Positions 63,064-64,000 of a stretch of 64,000 nt of DNA are shown here, in pieces. The stretch lies in assembly GCF_000741205.1 (NCBI RefSeq), contig NZ_JGYW01000003.1, positions 124,001 to 188,000 on the forward strand, read 5' to 3'. This DNA comes from Bifidobacterium gallicum DSM 20093 = LMG 11596 (GTDB lineage Bacteria > Actinomycetota > Actinomycetes > Actinomycetales > Bifidobacteriaceae). Under the pieces are notes generated by a model. The model was not told the origin of the DNA, did no database searches, and was given only the letters and a program-made list of their open reading frames with translations. Position numbers and translations under genes: made by a program. The stretch's first letter is position 1. Each line of letters starts with the position of its first letter.

Positions 63064-63211
63064 ACTGCGTGATACGGGCTATGTCGGGGGTATGGCGCTC
63101 CCTGCGGTGTGCCGTGTGTATGCGACGCGGCGGCTATAGGGTGGGCTATGCCACTGGAATATGGCGGAAATAACAAGAAAATACAGAAGACACCAGAGGA
63201 AAGAAGACAAG

Positions 63212-64000
63212 ATGGCTCAGATTCAGCCGTTGGACGCAGCGCAACTCGACAGCATGCGTGAGGCGTTCGATGCCGACAAGTCAAATCGAATGGCCATGAA
63301 CGCGGTGACGGCCGCGGGCATCGACAAAGTGGCACGCAACTATGACCGTGCGCGCCTGCTGCAGCGCCGATTCAGCATTCTCGTGGACGACGGCGAGGCC
63401 ACCCACCAGGACCGGTCGGGCCGCTGCTGGCTGTTCAGCTCGCTGAACGTGGCGCGTTTCGTGGCCAAACGCAACATGAACCTGACCGAATTCGAGTTCT
63501 CGCAGAACTATGCGATGTATTTTGACAAACTCGAGCGCATCAACTACTTCCTGCAAGATATCGCGGCACTCGTGCGTGAAGGCGAGTCGATTGATTCGCG
63601 CCTGTTCCAGCACATGCTGCACGATGTGATGGGTGACGGCGGACAGTGGACGATGGCACTGAACATTTACAAGAAGTACGGTGCCGTCCCCAAGTCGCTG
63701 TACCCGGAAACCGAATCGTCCAAAAACACGGGCGAAATGAACACGCAGCTGCGCCGCCTGCTGCACACGGCCGTAGCGCACATGGTGGCCGAACCCGCGC
63801 GCATCGATGAGATTGTGAACGAAACAGTGCAAGCCGGACACCGCATGCTGACGATCCACTTGGGTGAGCCGCCCGTCGAGTTCGATTGGGAATGGACCGA
63901 CAAGGACGGTAAGTTCCATCGCGACGGCACAATCACGCCGCAGGAATTCTGGAAGAAGTACGTGGGCGACGCAAACCTCGAAGAGTATGTGTGCCTCGTG
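63212..64000 (+). CDS. pepC: Aminopeptidase C / bleomycin hydrolase family (PepC), 3' end outside window
   Basis: Cysteine aminopeptidase (peptidase C1B) that trims peptides in the cytosol. The visible 263 residues begin MAQIQPLDAAQLDSMREAFD. The active-site region is HQDRSGRCWLFSSLNVARFV, with the catalytic Cys in SGRCW; then FEFSQNYAMYFDKLERINYF and MLHDVMGDGGQWTMALNIYK, IVKKYGAVPKSLYPET-type sequence (KKYGAVPKSLYPE). The catalytic His and Asn would be beyond the right edge. ATG 63212 follows GAGGAAAGAAG. Full proteins have about 440-450 residues. Confidence 0.95.
   Translation, partial: MAQIQPLDAAQLDSMREAFDADKSNRMAMNAVTAAGIDKVARNYDRARLLQRRFSILVDDGEATHQDRSGRCWLFSSLNVARFVAKRNMNLTEFEFSQNYAMYFDKLERINYFLQDIAALVREGESIDSRLFQHMLHDVMGDGGQWTMALNIYKKYGAVPKSLYPETESSKNTGEMNTQLRRLLHTAVAHMVAEPARIDEIVNETVQAGHRMLTIHLGEPPVEFDWEWTDKDGKFHRDGTITPQEFWKKYVGDANLEEYVCLV

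Overview
The window is about 60% GC and carries a chromosomal segment of a Bifidobacteriaceae member, most likely Bifidobacterium. The main clue is the fatty-acid block: a single giant type I fatty acid synthase (about 3180 residues) follows a fused biotin carboxylase/BCCP gene and a carboxyltransferase gene, with acpS, birA and bioY beside them. The HspR-controlled dnaK-grpE-dnaJ-hspR operon, the protein-mannosyltransferase next to rsmI, and the secE-nusG-rplK-rplA order are also actinobacterial. Species level cannot be decided from the sequence alone.

Layout. 1-6.3 kb: rsmI (cut by the window edge), divergent protein mannosyltransferase, a remnant of an ATPase gene, a DedA protein, tRNA-Ala(CGC), and a Gly-rich membrane protein paired with pspA. 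6.3-9.9 kb is a small plastic region: the C-terminal stump of a short-chain dehydrogenase, a HAD phosphatase, an orphan helix-turn-helix protein and a TnpB-only IS200/IS605 element. 10-14.7 kb: the chaperone operon read leftward, with a HAIR operator before dnaK. 14.8-16.7 kb: a complete IS605-type element with divergent tnpA and tnpB. 16.8-20.2 kb: tRNA-Trp, secE, nusG, two intergenic repeat arrays, rplK and rplA.

20.2-42.3 kb is the lipid and biotin block. It holds a PucR-type regulator, a large membrane protein, a BirA-like paralogue that has lost key catalytic residues, a normal birA, bioY (opposite strand), accBC, accD, fas, a second repeat array, acpS and tRNA-Gly(TCC). These genes together import biotin, attach it to the carboxylase, make malonyl-CoA, activate the ACP domain and build fatty acids.

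42.4-64 kb is mostly housekeeping: PAP2 phosphatase, a membrane-anchored exonuclease-like protein, a membrane protein whose last helix is put out of frame by an A8 run, rpsO, pnp, lemA with a DUF2207 gene, a cupin protein, a cell-surface acyltransferase with an SGNH domain, an aldo/keto reductase, a U32 peptidase, a YfiH-family protein, ispD, a pyroglutamyl-peptidase-like gene, a DivIVA-like coiled-coil gene and the start of pepC. The least explained structures are two five-copy palindromic repeat arrays (18.23-18.51 kb and 41.30-41.56 kb) that differ in sequence but share the same layout, the BirA-like pseudo-enzyme, and the nearly mirror-symmetric, apparently leaderless tnpA/tnpB promoter pair.
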